This document shows positions 18,232-27,053 of a stretch of 64,000 nucleotides of DNA, one piece after another. The position numbers and the translations under genes were made by a program. This DNA is from Cytobacillus depressus. Its GTDB lineage: Bacteria > Bacillota > Bacilli > Bacillales > Cytobacillaceae. The notes under the pieces were generated by a model. The model saw only the letters and a program-made list of their open reading frames with translations, searched no databases and had not been told where the DNA came from. The stretch spans positions 744,001-808,000 of the forward strand of contig NZ_WBOS01000001.1 in NCBI RefSeq assembly GCF_008923245.1, in the 5' to 3' direction. Position 1 is the stretch's first letter. Every line of letters begins with the position of its first letter.

Positions 18232-19059
18232 ATGAAGCAAACGTACCCTATTACATGGCTTATTGAAATAGCAGAGGTCAAACGTTCAAGTTATTACAAA
18301 TGGGTAAAGACAATAACCTTACGTAAGAAGAGAATGAAGCAGGATCAAGATTTAATGGAGAAAATGCTTTCTGTCCACAACCAGCATAAAGAGTTTGGGT
18401 ATCCTAGGATGGTCATCGCACTCAGAGAAAAAGGGTTCATAGTAAACCATAAAAAGGTTTATCGATTAATGAAGTTAATGAACATTCAATCAGTAATCAG
18501 GAAGAAATGGAGATATTTTGGTAAGAAAGGTTCTAAGGTATACCCGAACTTGGTTAATCGTGAATTCAAAGATAGAAAGAAAAATGAAGTACTAGTTAGT
18601 GATATAACATATATACCCTTCCAAAATAAATTTTACTATCTATCTGTAGTCCAGGACCTTTATAATAATGAAATTGTTTCTTGGAAGGTCTCAGACAGAA
18701 ATAATCTAAAATTGGTTTTAGATACCATAGAGGACCTCAATAAAAAAAGAAACGTGTACGGAACCATCCTCCATTCAGATCAAGGATTCCAATACACGTC
18801 TAAGAAATACAACAAACGATTAAACAAATACGGCATAAGGGGCAGCCACTCTCGCAAAGGAAACTGCCTAGATAATGCCTGTATTGAATCGTTCTTTTCC
18901 CATTTCAAAACAGAAATGTTGTATCAATATGATTTTAAAACAGAAGAAGAGTTGATTCAAGCTATAGAAACATATATGTATCATTACAATTATAAGAGAT
19001 TCCAAAAACGACTAAACCACCGTGCTCCGGTAGAATACCGTATCACGATGGCTGCGTAG
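18232..19059 (+). CDS. IS3-family OrfB (DDE transposase catalytic subunit)
   Basis: 275 residues from the internal ATG. It has the HTH_21-like N-terminus and an rve integrase core: first Asp in LVSDITYIPF, second in LHSDQGFQYTS, and the Glu in NACIESFFSHFKTE, with the K/R seven residues later. The final block (YNYKRFQKRLNHRAPVEYR) is typical. It is normally made as the C-terminal part of OrfAB by -1 frameshifting; the GGGGTGG upstream of the ATG could also allow separate translation. No disruption seen. Confidence 0.94.
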   Translation: MKQTYPITWLIEIAEVKRSSYYKWVKTITLRKKRMKQDQDLMEKMLSVHNQHKEFGYPRMVIALREKGFIVNHKKVYRLMKLMNIQSVIRKKWRYFGKKGSKVYPNLVNREFKDRKKNEVLVSDITYIPFQNKFYYLSVVQDLYNNEIVSWKVSDRNNLKLVLDTIEDLNKKRNVYGTILHSDQGFQYTSKKYNKRLNKYGIRGSHSRKGNCLDNACIESFFSHFKTEMLYQYDFKTEEELIQAIETYMYHYNYKRFQKRLNHRAPVEYRITMAA

Positions 19060-19098
19060 TCTTTTTTGAGCTGTCTACTTGACAGGGGTAAGTTCACA

Positions 19099-19875
19099 TT
19101 AGCTGGACTTGCTCTCATCTTTCACTCGGTTAATTTTTATATTGCTCAGGAGCTGTCTGACAACATAGCTGGCCATAACTAAACCAGCAACAGACGGAAC
19201 GAATGCATTGGATGAAGGAGGCATTTTTGCTTTTCGGATGGTGGCGTCGTCTTTACCGACTTCCTTCCTGACATCTTCACGGATGACGATTGGACTTTCG
19301 TCAGAAAAAACAACTGGAATCCCTTTGCGAATCCCTTCTTTTCTTAAGCGCGTGCGAACGACCTTTGCAATTGGGTCTGTGTGTGTTTTAGAAATATCAG
19401 CAATTTGGAAACGGGTAGGATCCATCTTGTTCGCTGCACCCATACTTGAGATCATAGGAATATTTCTTTTTAAACATTCCTTCATCAAATGAATTTTATA
19501 CGAAATCGTATCAGAAGCATCGACAACAAAGTCAAGACCGTACTCAAAGAACTGCTCATACGTTTCCTCTGTGTAAAACATTTTAAGAGCAATGACTTCA
19601 CACTCTGGATTAATATCTTTAATTCGTTCCTTCATTAAATCCACTTTTGGCTGTCCTACAGTAGATAGCAAGGCAATGATCTGTCGATTAACATTTGTAA
19701 TATCAACATCATCTTTATCAACTAAGACTAAACGACCTACTCCAGACCGAGCTAATGCTTCAGCAGCGAATGTCCCTACACCGCCAATACCTAGAACAGC
19801 AACTGTGCTGTTTTTCATGATATCAAGTCCGTCTTTACCAATCGCAAGCTCATTTCTAGAAAATTGATGCAACAT
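19099..19875 (-). CDS. tcdA: tRNA threonylcarbamoyladenosine dehydratase TcdA (YrvM)
   Basis: An E1-like adenylating enzyme that cyclises t6A37 of tRNA to ct6A. 258 residues. The ATP-binding Rossmann motif GIGGVGTFAAEALARSGVG is near residue 32, followed by LVDKDDVDITNVNRQ. The catalytic region and KMPPSSNAFVPSVAGLVMASYV near the end are typical of the group. The stop codon lies only 8 bp beyond the IS right end, so the insertion has removed or displaced whatever followed this gene, but the coding sequence looks full length. Confidence 0.94.
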   Translation of the reverse strand: MLHQFSRNELAIGKDGLDIMKNSTVAVLGIGGVGTFAAEALARSGVGRLVLVDKDDVDITNVNRQIIALLSTVGQPKVDLMKERIKDINPECEVIALKMFYTEETYEQFFEYGLDFVVDASDTISYKIHLMKECLKRNIPMISSMGAANKMDPTRFQIADISKTHTDPIAKVVRTRLRKEGIRKGIPVVFSDESPIVIREDVRKEVGKDDATIRKAKMPPSSNAFVPSVAGLVMASYVVRQLLSNIKINRVKDESKSS

Positions 19876-20130
19876 ATATTTTCAACTCCAAGCAATTTAG
19901 AAATTTAATGATTCTACTTTTGTTTTTCCCGTTATTGAATATACCATACTTTTTGATAAAAATAAGTATCTCCATAGGAATATAGTGATTTATTTTTCAC
20001 TAATTTTCAAGCTATAAAATTATAGCAGCAATCAGTACATAGTAATATAAATTACATCTTTTTCCAACATCAATGAAAATCTAATAATTGCTTGAACCCG
20101 ATTTGAAAAGGTTGATAAAAAGGAATTCTC

Positions 20131-20234
20131 ATGACTATTGAGGGCTAATATTCGTTCGGCAGGGTATCAGATGGGGATAATGATTACAATGTGGAGCTCC
20201 TTTTACTGGAAGCGGGCAGCATAAGGAGTATCTG
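20131..20234 (+). pseudogene. Degenerate upstream copy of a tandemly duplicated mini-ORF
   Basis: One 104-bp unit, with AAAAAGGA before its ATG. Its codons read MTIEG-stop-YSFGRVSDGDNDYNVELLLLEAG; a TAA at codon 6 interrupts it. It aligns over its whole length with the downstream copy, with differences mostly at third positions, such as CTG/CTA and TTA/TTG. The pattern resembles the N-terminal region of serine recombinases (Tyr-x-Arg-Val-Ser ... Leu-x-x-Ala-Gly), but this is tentative. Confidence 0.5.
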
Positions 20235-20423
20235 ATGACTGCATTTGGCTATTATCCCTTCGGCCGGGCATCAGATAAAGCTACTGATTACCGTGCTGAG
20301 CATCTTTTGCTAGACGCGGGCATCAATACAATAGTGAGTAACAAAAAAATACATTTCTTTTATCAGGATCCAAAAAAAAGATCTATTCCTTCAATACGGA
20401 ATAGATCGAACGTTCATATGTAA
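20235..20423 (+). other. Downstream copy of the duplicated mini-ORF (62 codons)
   Basis: ATG preceded by AAGGAGTATCTG. It begins MTAFGYYPFGRASDKATDY and continues with HLLLDAGINTIV before diverging into a Lys-rich tail. The last ~20 codons are antisense to the 6S RNA terminator and 3' end, so only the first 33 or so are shared with the upstream copy. The product would resemble only the first strand and helix of a serine recombinase, without a catalytic core. It is more likely a remnant than a working protein. Confidence 0.4.
20372..20407 (-). terminator. Terminator of the 6S RNA gene
   Basis: The minus strand gives GATCTATTCC, an 8-nt loop, GGAATAGATC and a run of eight T. The 10-bp stem is perfect. 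Confidence 0.92.
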
Positions 20424-20626
20424 GGAAAAGAGTCCCAATCGTGCCGTCGCCTTAGATGCCTTCATTTTGAACCCGCACTAAGCAGGTGGGTGTCCTGTTC
20501 CCGCTTTTGTAAGTCCTCAATCCAGGAGGCATGTACTTAGCTTAGAAAACTCCGGACTCCCGAAGGATAGATGTTCGGTCAAAATTTCAGGTTACACAAC
20601 GAACACATCAGGACTCTTTAAAGATT
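20408..20626 (-). ncRNA. ssrS: 6S RNA (BsrA/SsrS type)
   Basis: Binds the housekeeping RNA polymerase and adjusts transcription in stationary phase. The minus-strand transcript starts near 20626 with a segment containing AGTCCTGATGTGTTCGTTGT and continues TTTTGACCGAAC, similar to the 5' region of B. subtilis 6S-1 RNA. Its 3' part contains GATTGGGACTCTTTTCC, which pairs back with the 5' AGTCC segment to close the long rod. Position between aspS and tcdA matches bsrA of B. subtilis. A SigA promoter and terminator frame it. Exact processed ends are not resolved. Confidence 0.9.
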
Positions 20627-20632
20627 AATTGT

Positions 20633-20661
20633 ATTTTATCATATGCTTTTCGCTCTTTCAA
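20633..20661 (-). promoter_or_regulatory. SigA-type promoter of 6S RNA
   Basis: Minus strand TTGAAA (20656-20661) and TAAAAT (20633-20638) with exactly 17 bp between. This predicts a transcription start near 20626, in line with the 6S RNA 5' region. Confidence 0.75.
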
Positions 20662-20683
20662 GTAAGCGAAACTAGGTACATGA

Positions 20684-22453
20684 TCATTTTTTCAAGTTAA
20701 TAGCCAGATGCAAATCATTTAACTGGGCTTCACTAACCTTGCCTGGAGCATCTGTTAATAGGCAGCTTGCACTTGCCGTTTTCGGGAATGCAATCGTATC
20801 ACGAAGATTTGATCTGCCAGCTAAAATCATAACAACTCTATCAAGCCCTAGCGCAATTCCGCCATGTGGAGGAGTCCCATATTCGAATGCCTCCATTAAG
20901 AAACCAAATTGTTCATTCGCTTCTTCTGGAGCGAATCCGAGTACATTAAACATTTTTTCTTGTACTGTTCTTTCAAAAATACGAAGTGATCCTCCGCCAA
21001 GCTCATAGCCGTTTAATACGAGGTCATACGCTTGCGCTCTTACTTGAGATGGATTTGTTTCAAACAGCTCTAAATCTTCTCTGAACGGCATTGTGAATGG
21101 ATGATGAGCCGCATAATAACGGCCTTCCTCTTCGTCATATTCTAATAACGGCCAGTCCGTTACCCAAAGAAAATTGAATTTACCTTCGTCAATTAAGCCT
21201 AGTTCTTTGCCGAGCTTTAATCGAAGTGCTCCTAGTGCATCAGCAACTACATTTTTCTTATCGGCAACAAATAGTAATAAGTCACCTGTTTCAACTGAAA
21301 GAATGGCTTTAATTGCTTCCTGCTCTTCCTCAGTAACAAATTTAGCAATAGGGCCTTTCAAACCCTCTTCCTCTGCTTTTAACCAGGCAAGTCCTTTTGC
21401 TCCATAGACTGCTGCAAATTCGCCTAAAGCATCGATATCTTTTCTTGAATACTTACTTCCGCCATTTTTCACATTGATTGCTTTTACTTGCCCACCTGAT
21501 GATACGGCGCCAGAGAATACTTTAAAGCTTGAATCCTTTACGATCTCTGACAAGTCGGTTAATTCCATGCCGAATCTTGTGTCAGGCTTATCAGAGCCGA
21601 AGCGATCCATTGCTTCTCCGTAAGTCATACGTGGAAATGGCGTTAGAATGTCTTGGTCTTTTACTTCTTTCATTACCTTTTTCATCATATTCTCCATGAG
21701 ACCAATGATTTCATCCTGGCTCATAAAGCTCATTTCAATATCGACTTGTGTAAATTCAGGCTGACGGTCAGCACGTAAATCCTCATCGCGGAAGCAGCGG
21801 GCAATTTGGTAATAACGCTCAAATCCGCCGACCATTAATAGCTGTTTAAAAATTTGCGGTGATTGCGGCAATGCATAAAATTCACCTGGATGTACACGGC
21901 TCGGTACTAAATAATCACGTGCTCCTTCTGGCGTGCTTTTTGTTAATATAGGTGTTTCTATATCGAGGAAGTCTTCACCGTTAAGGAATTCTCTAATTGA
22001 TTTTGTAACTTGATGACGCATTTTAATCGTTTCAAACATAGCAGGTCTTCTTAAATCCAAATAACGATATTTCAGACGAAGATCCTCTGAAACCTCAGAT
22101 TTATCATCGATCATGAAAGGAGGTGTTTTTGCTTCGTTGATTATGGTAATTTTCTCTGCAAGAACCTCAATCCGGCCTGTTTTAATGTTTTCATTGATCG
22201 TTCCTTCTTGACGAGCAACGACTTCTCCTTCAATATGAAGGACGAATTCATTTCTAACTTTTTCTGCTACAGCAAGTGCTTCTTGAGATAACTCCGGGTT
22301 AAATACGATTTGGATTAGCCCAGAGCGATCCCGCAAATCGATGAAGATCAGCCCGCCTAAGTCACGGCGCTTTTGCACCCACCCTTTTAAAATAACCTTT
22401 TCACCAATTGCCTTTTCAGTTACCTCTCCACAGCTGTACGTTCTCCCAAACAT
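20684..22453 (-). CDS. aspS: Aspartate--tRNA ligase
   Basis: A class II synthetase that charges tRNA-Asp. 589 residues: N-terminal OB-fold anticodon domain ([23 protein letters not shown]), catalytic core with [20 protein letters not shown] (motif 2), the bacterial GAD insertion domain (about residues 280-420) and motif 3 [17 protein letters not shown] at 22468 is in frame but belongs to the GTGGAGG ribosome binding site, so the ATG at 22453 is taken. It lies 20 bp downstream of hisS and is controlled with it by the upstream T-box. Confidence 0.97.
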   Translation of the reverse strand: MFGRTYSCGEVTEKAIGEKVILKGWVQKRRDLGGLIFIDLRDRSGLIQIVFNPELSQEALAVAEKVRNEFVLHIEGEVVARQEGTINENIKTGRIEVLAEKITIINEAKTPPFMIDDKSEVSEDLRLKYRYLDLRRPAMFETIKMRHQVTKSIREFLNGEDFLDIETPILTKSTPEGARDYLVPSRVHPGEFYALPQSPQIFKQLLMVGGFERYYQIARCFRDEDLRADRQPEFTQVDIEMSFMSQDEIIGLMENMMKKVMKEVKDQDILTPFPRMTYGEAMDRFGSDKPDTRFGMELTDLSEIVKDSSFKVFSGAVSSGGQVKAINVKNGGSKYSRKDIDALGEFAAVYGAKGLAWLKAEEEGLKGPIAKFVTEEEQEAIKAILSVETGDLLLFVADKKNVVADALGALRLKLGKELGLIDEGKFNFLWVTDWPLLEYDEEEGRYYAAHHPFTMPFREDLELFETNPSQVRAQAYDLVLNGYELGGGSLRIFERTVQEKMFNVLGFAPEEANEQFGFLMEAFEYGTPPHGGIALGLDRVVMILAGRSNLRDTIAFPKTASASCLLTDAPGKVSEAQLNDLHLAINLKK

Positions 22454-22473
22454 CTTAAATTCCTCCACTTTTC

Positions 22474-23748
22474 TTATTTATTCAACTCTGTGAATTTCTC
22501 TACAAACGTATCTAGTTGCACTTCTGTCTGTTCGCCTGTTTCCATTGATTTCAAGTTGATTTTATTAACTTTTAGCTCATCTTCACCTAAAATCGCGACA
22601 TACTTTGCATTGGCTCTATCGGCAGCTTTAAATTGCGCTTTAATTTTCCGGTCTAAATAGTCTCTTTCTGCTGAGTAGCCAGCTAGACGAAGCTTTTGCA
22701 ACAATCCAACAGTATAGTCTTTCGCTTCTTCTCCAAGTGATACAAGATAGCAATCGATTTTCTCTTTAATAGGCAGCTTTATTTGCTCAGCTTCTAAAGC
22801 AGCGATAAATCGTTCAATGCTCAACGCAAATCCGATTCCCGGCGCTTCTGGACCGCCGATTTCTTCTGTGAGGCCATTATAACGTCCGCCTCCGCAAAGA
22901 GTTGTAATGGCACCAAACCCTTCGGCCTCACTCATAATTTCGAAAGCAGTGTGATTATAGTAATCAAGGCCGCGCACAAGGTTAGGATCGACTTCAAAAG
23001 CAATATCAAGATCAGTTAAATATTGCTGAACTTTTTCAAAGTATTTTTTAGAATCGCCGTTCAAGTAATCGATAATGGACGGCGCCGATTTCATTAATTC
23101 GTGATCACGATCCTGTTTACAATCAAGAATGCGCATTGGATTTTTTGTTAATCTATTTTGGCAATCTGTACAAAACTCGCCAATTCTCGGTTTAAAGTGA
23201 TTGATTAAAGCCTCCCGGTGTGCAGTGCGGCTTTCTTTATCGCCAAGACTATTAATAATCAGCTTAAGCTTTTTTAATCCCATTTCCTTATAAAGAGTCA
23301 TTGCTAGTGCGATTACCTCAGCATCAATAGCTGGGTCATTACTTCCAATAGCCTCAACACCAAACTGAACAAATTGACGGTAGCGGCCTGCTTGTGGACG
23401 CTCGTAACGGAACATTGGCCCCATATAATAAAGCTTGACAGGCTGACCAGCATGACCAAACATTTTATTTTCAACGAATGAACGAACTACAGCTGCTGTT
23501 CCTTCAGGTCTTAAAGTTAAGCTGCGCTCTCCTCGGTCCTCAAAAGTGTACATTTCTTTCTGAACAATATCGGTTGTATCTCCTACACTGCGTAAAAATA
23601 GTTCCGTATGTTCAAAAATAGGTGTTCTAATTTCGTTATATTGAAACTTTTCACAAAGTTCTCTTGCTTTTTCCTCGATTAGCTGCCATTTTTCAATTTC
23701 TCCTGGAAGAATATCTTGCGTTCCCCGTGGAATTCGAATTGATGCCAT
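22474..23748 (-). CDS. hisS: Histidine--tRNA ligase
   Basis: A class II synthetase for tRNA-His. 424 residues. N-terminal [17 protein letters not shown], motif 2 [22 protein letters not shown], the histidine-specific [14 protein letters not shown] and the C-terminal anticodon domain (about 325-424). First gene of the hisS-aspS operon, with a T-box leader whose specifier is a His codon. ATG behind AGGAGGATG context. Confidence 0.97.
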   Translation of the reverse strand: MASIRIPRGTQDILPGEIEKWQLIEEKARELCEKFQYNEIRTPIFEHTELFLRSVGDTTDIVQKEMYTFEDRGERSLTLRPEGTAAVVRSFVENKMFGHAGQPVKLYYMGPMFRYERPQAGRYRQFVQFGVEAIGSNDPAIDAEVIALAMTLYKEMGLKKLKLIINSLGDKESRTAHREALINHFKPRIGEFCTDCQNRLTKNPMRILDCKQDRDHELMKSAPSIIDYLNGDSKKYFEKVQQYLTDLDIAFEVDPNLVRGLDYYNHTAFEIMSEAEGFGAITTLCGGGRYNGLTEEIGGPEAPGIGFALSIERFIAALEAEQIKLPIKEKIDCYLVSLGEEAKDYTVGLLQKLRLAGYSAERDYLDRKIKAQFKAADRANAKYVAILGEDELKVNKINLKSMETGEQTEVQLDTFVEKFTELNK

Positions 23749-23814
23749 GGTTCATCCTCCTATTACATGATTTCGTGATTGTTTTCAAGTAAGACATATT
23801 TTTTAATATAAAAA

Positions 23815-24101
23815 AGCCCCCGCCTCCTTGTATATAAATACAAGGGACGAGAGCTTATAGTTTCCCGTGGTGCCACCCTAATTGAAGACGCCATTGAATA
23901 AACGTTCTTCCTCTTTTACAGTTAACGCCTGTCAACGTTCAACTCCTACTAAAGCGTTGCCTCTTTCAGAGAGAAACCTACGAAGTGTTCATTCATTAAA
24001 TCATCATGTAGAAATGCTTTCAGCCTAGGGCATTTCTTCTCTTTTCATGTGGGGCTTAACTACTGTTCTTCATCATTGGTTTATTATTTCAATTTAATAT
24101 T
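23815..24101 (-). promoter_or_regulatory. T-box leader of hisS-aspS (His specifier)
   Basis: On the minus strand the T-box AGGGTGGCACCACGGG lies at 23864-23879, preceded by a Stem I region with CAC (His) at 23985-23987 in a GAA-CAC-TTC context. The terminator stem CCTTGTAT/ATACAAGG with flanking pairs (about 23820-23850) ends in a T-run. At about 287 nt it is of normal length, a useful contrast with the enlarged alaS leader. Confidence 0.93.
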
Positions 24102-24107
24102 TATCTT

Positions 24108-24136
24108 ATCATACGTATCCGCAGTCGGATTGTCAA
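24108..24136 (-). promoter_or_regulatory. SigA-type promoter of hisS
   Basis: Minus strand TTGACA (24131-24136), 17 bp, TATGAT (24108-24113). This predicts a start near 24101, at the T-box Stem I. Confidence 0.82.
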
Positions 24137-24144
24137 TAGTTTCG

Positions 24145-24321
24145 TTACGATCGTTCCAAATGTTTTTTTAATTTACGGACATCTCTTACGGATAGACCAA
24201 ATTCTGAGGCTAATTCCACCATGTTTGATCCTTGTTCCTTTTGTATAAAGTCATGAAAATCTACCCCAAATAGCTTGTTTTCTCCTAATTGTACTGACAT
24301 CCCTTTGTCACCAAATCTCAT
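24145..24321 (-). CDS. yrzK: Small helix-turn-helix protein, YrzK-like
   Basis: 58 residues. The C-terminal half NMVELASEFGLSVRDVRKLKKHLERS is a sigma-70 region 4/HTH-like helix pair; the N-terminal part starts MRFGDKGMSVQLGENKLFGVDFHDFI. The role is unknown; such proteins are often annotated as sigma-70-like. The start at ATG 24321 has AGGGTGA upstream; a TTG two codons earlier overlaps that site. B. subtilis has a small gene (yrzK) between hisS and yrvJ, and the position matches here. Confidence 0.7.
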   Translation of the reverse strand: MRFGDKGMSVQLGENKLFGVDFHDFIQKEQGSNMVELASEFGLSVRDVRKLKKHLERS

Positions 24322-24426
24322 TTTCAATCACCCTTCATCACATATTTCTATCCTATTCTTCCCACTTTCAGAATAGAAAATGCCACTTCTGGATGAACAA
24401 CTAGTAAAGTTAAGAATTTAATTTAC

Positions 24427-24492
24427 TAGACAATTATCTAATCATGCAATTATCTCTATTAGACAAACATACATTTAGACAAAATTGGACAA
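24427..24492 (+). promoter_or_regulatory. Cluster of TAGACAA-like direct repeats upstream of the ArsB-like gene
   Basis: TAGACAA at 24427, 24460 and 24476 plus TGGACAA at 24486, with ATTATCTA inverted elements between. The region lies about 100 bp upstream of the transporter start in a very AT-rich gap. It could be an operator array; no regulator is encoded beside it, except possibly the small HTH gene. Confidence 0.35.
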
Positions 24493-24591
24493 TAATCTAG
24501 TTCCTTCTATTTTGAGGCGAATATAAATATAAGCAAACGGACATGCAGGGTCAATTGACTCTAGTACCGAAAAAAGAAAAGGAGTGAGAAA

Positions 24592-25947
24592 ATGACATTT
24601 GAATTAGGAATTACCATTTTTGTTTTCCTTACGACGATGTTAGTAATTCTTTGGAGGCCAAAGGGGATTAATGAGGCTTATCCAGCAGCTGTCGGAGCAG
24701 GGATCATTTTATTAACAGGTGTTGTATCACGAGCAAATGTTGCTGACATTATTAGTAAAATTGGCGGAGCCTCCATTACAATTATGGCGACAATTGTCAT
24801 GGCAGTCATCTTGGAAAGCTTCGGTTTCTTTCATTGGTCAGCAGCCCGGCTAGCTAGTATGGCAAAAGGATCAGGCTATCGTCTATATTGGTATGTGCAG
24901 CTGCTATGCTTTTTGATGACACTTTTATTTAACAATGATGGAAGTATCTTAATAACAACTCCAATTTTAATTCTCTTGCTAAAAAATCTGCAGTTAAAAC
25001 CCCATCAGCAAATTCCTTACTTGTTAAGTGGCGCTCTTACCGCTACCGCTTCAAGTGCTCCTATTGGCGTCAGCAATATCGTTAATCTCATTGCATTAGA
25101 AATTGTCGATATGACGCTATATATGCATACAGCCATGATGTTTGTACCTGCTACACTCGGTCTACTGTTCATGTCCTGGTTAATGTTTGTCGTCGTGAAG
25201 AAGAAATTGCCGAAAAAATTACCAAACTCATCATATGAAATTGAAGAAAGCTTTTTCACTAAAAGTTTTCATCCTTTAAAAGGAAAGTTATCTGTTGAAA
25301 CAAAGAGAAAACGTACTAAATTTATGTTGAAAGTATTGCTGTTTGTTTTCGTCATGCGCTGTTTATTATTTGTCGCCTCTTTTCTTTCCATTCCCATTTC
25401 CATTGTTGCTGTAATCGGATCTTTTGCTTTATTAGTATGGCGCTGGTATCACTTGCGAACAAACCCCGTAGATATTTTGAAAAAGACACCTTGGCACATA
25501 CTGATTTTCGCTTTTTCGATGTACGTCATTATTTACGGACTTAACAATGTAGGATTAACAGCCTTCCTCGTGCAATTTTGTGAACCAATCGTCAACCAAG
25601 GGCTTCTTTATGCAAGCTTTACGATGGGTGGGCTCGTTTCAATTCTTTCAAATATTTTTAACAATCATCCAGCATTAATGATTGGAACGATTACGCTAAC
25701 TGAAATGGGACTCGATCCTATTACTTTAAAAACGATTTATCTCGCGAATATCATTGGAAGTGACATCGGTTCCTTATTACTACCCATCGGTACACTTGCT
25801 TCTCTTATTTGGATGTATATTCTCAAACAGCATAAAGTCAAAGTGAAATGGAAGGACTATTTAAGTGTCTCTTTAGTTGTTATCCCAATATCAACAATCT
25901 TCACCTTGTTCTTACTGTACTATTGGGTTCAAATGGTATTTGCCTAA
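24592..25947 (+). CDS. ArsB/NhaD-superfamily membrane transporter
   Basis: 451 residues with about 11 hydrophobic segments. The sequence LFNNDGSILITTPI and the later NIFNNHPALMIGT, plus SALTATASSAPIGVSNIVNL-type loops, are the paired re-entrant motifs of the ion transporter superfamily (ArsB, NhaD, CitM). Arsenite-type export or anion/proton exchange is possible; no arsR or arsC lies beside it, so arsenic is not assured. B. subtilis YdfA is similar from memory. ATG behind AAAAGGAGTG. It is followed 33 bp later by the three-repeat protein. Confidence 0.82.
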   Translation: MTFELGITIFVFLTTMLVILWRPKGINEAYPAAVGAGIILLTGVVSRANVADIISKIGGASITIMATIVMAVILESFGFFHWSAARLASMAKGSGYRLYWYVQLLCFLMTLLFNNDGSILITTPILILLLKNLQLKPHQQIPYLLSGALTATASSAPIGVSNIVNLIALEIVDMTLYMHTAMMFVPATLGLLFMSWLMFVVVKKKLPKKLPNSSYEIEESFFTKSFHPLKGKLSVETKRKRTKFMLKVLLFVFVMRCLLFVASFLSIPISIVAVIGSFALLVWRWYHLRTNPVDILKKTPWHILIFAFSMYVIIYGLNNVGLTAFLVQFCEPIVNQGLLYASFTMGGLVSILSNIFNNHPALMIGTITLTEMGLDPITLKTIYLANIIGSDIGSLLLPIGTLASLIWMYILKQHKVKVKWKDYLSVSLVVIPISTIFTLFLLYYWVQMVFA

Positions 25948-25979
25948 ATTGAATGGAAACATTATAGGAGGAATTAATT

Positions 25980-26672
25980 TTGACTGATTTAATTAGCTTA
26001 CAAGGAAAACAAATTAATATTCAGTTGTCAGGGAAAGAAATGATTAATGGTATATTAATTGATGCAGGTAAAGATATTGTGGTGATATTTAATGGTCAAA
26101 GGTTTTTATATATCCCGATGTCACATATTCATCAATTCGAGCTCAACAGCAATAAAGAAGAGTATGTGGATATGCCAAATGAATCCTCAGCTTTTGCTGA
26201 AATGGATCTCCTTACTCTTCAAGAAGTACTAAAAATATCAAAGGGAATGTTCACGGAAATTTATGTAGGCAAAGCTTTATCGTACTACGGGTATATTACA
26301 CACATTTTAAATGATTATGTTGGTTTTTATTCACCTCATTATAAACTTATATATATTCCAATTTATCACATTAAATGGCTTGTCCCATTCAATGAAAATA
26401 TTCCACCATACACTTTAAGCAAATTAAACCAAACTTTAAGTAAAAACCCTCTTCACTTACAGGTAAACCCAGCTAACATTCCTCTACAACATAAATTAGA
26501 AGATCAGTTGAAAAAAGAAGAAGGAAAACTTGTCATCTTTGACGGAGGAACAGATCCGAAAAAAGTGGGTTTGTTAAACAAGATCGAAAATAACTCGGCA
26601 GAATTATTACTCGCAAAAGGAGAAATTGTATGTCTGTATCTTTCACATTTAAAATCAGTTCAAATACCGTAG
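25980..26672 (+). CDS. Unknown protein with three Sm-like beta repeats
   Basis: 230 residues, no signal peptide or membrane segment. Three modules of about 65-75 residues each end in a similar strand: YIPMSHIHQFEL, YIPIYHIKWLVP and LYLSHLKSVQIP. Each begins with a GK or GG turn and a short beta strand. The shape recalls Sm-like or DUF2642-type spore proteins, but I do not recognise the family. TTG start with a strong AGGAGGAATTAATT ribosome binding site. It is probably co-transcribed with the transporter upstream. Confidence 0.6.
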   Translation: MTDLISLQGKQINIQLSGKEMINGILIDAGKDIVVIFNGQRFLYIPMSHIHQFELNSNKEEYVDMPNESSAFAEMDLLTLQEVLKISKGMFTEIYVGKALSYYGYITHILNDYVGFYSPHYKLIYIPIYHIKWLVPFNENIPPYTLSKLNQTLSKNPLHLQVNPANIPLQHKLEDQLKKEEGKLVIFDGGTDPKKVGLLNKIENNSAELLLAKGEIVCLYLSHLKSVQIP

Positions 26673-26869
26673 AAGGCAGACGGAATCGTTCTTCGAAAAA
26701 CCTTAATTTAAAACAAAAAAGAGGCAAAAAATTGCCCCAAAAGATTCCTTTGTGTGACATATAAAGATTGCCACAAAGTGAAGTTATCGTCACTTTTAAG
26801 ATATGTTAAAAGAACTGAAAATGAACCGGGTAATATGTACAAAAAGTGGAAAAGGAATAACTATCGACA

Positions 26870-26900
26870 AAAAGCTATTCTAAAGGGATAGCTTTTTTTG
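26870..26900 (+). terminator. Terminator downstream of the three-repeat protein gene
   Basis: AAGCTAT, a short loop with weak extra pairs, ATAGCTT, then a T-run. It lies about 200 bp after the stop codon at 26672. The rest of the 26673-27053 gap holds nothing I can name except the amidase ribosome binding site. Confidence 0.7.
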
Positions 26901-27053
26901 CGAGGATCTCTTTAGAATTTTTTTAAATTTTAACATTTTGAAGGAATTTTCCCTACCTAGAGAGAAGTAATATTATTCAAGAAAAGCTTGACTATGGATA
27001 TTTAATTTGTTTTCCTTGAAGAGGATAAATTTTATTAATTTGGGGAGGAAGCG

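Larger units (their letters stand above)
17791..19090 (+). mobile_element. IS3-family insertion sequence (IS150-like), intact
   Basis: About 1.3 kb. Imperfect terminal inverted repeats of about 20 bp share AAGTAGACAG at their inner ends (left 17791-17810, right 19071-19090); a few more outer bases may belong to it. It carries the two overlapping-frame genes orfA and orfB with an A-AAA-AAG slippage site, all apparently functional. No clear 3-4 bp target duplication could be seen at these ends. The right end lies 8 bp from the tcdA stop codon. Confidence 0.92.

Noticed and set aside
24592..25947. Naming the transporter as an arsenite pump
   Set aside because: No arsR/arsC partner genes; the superfamily fold alone does not fix the substrate.
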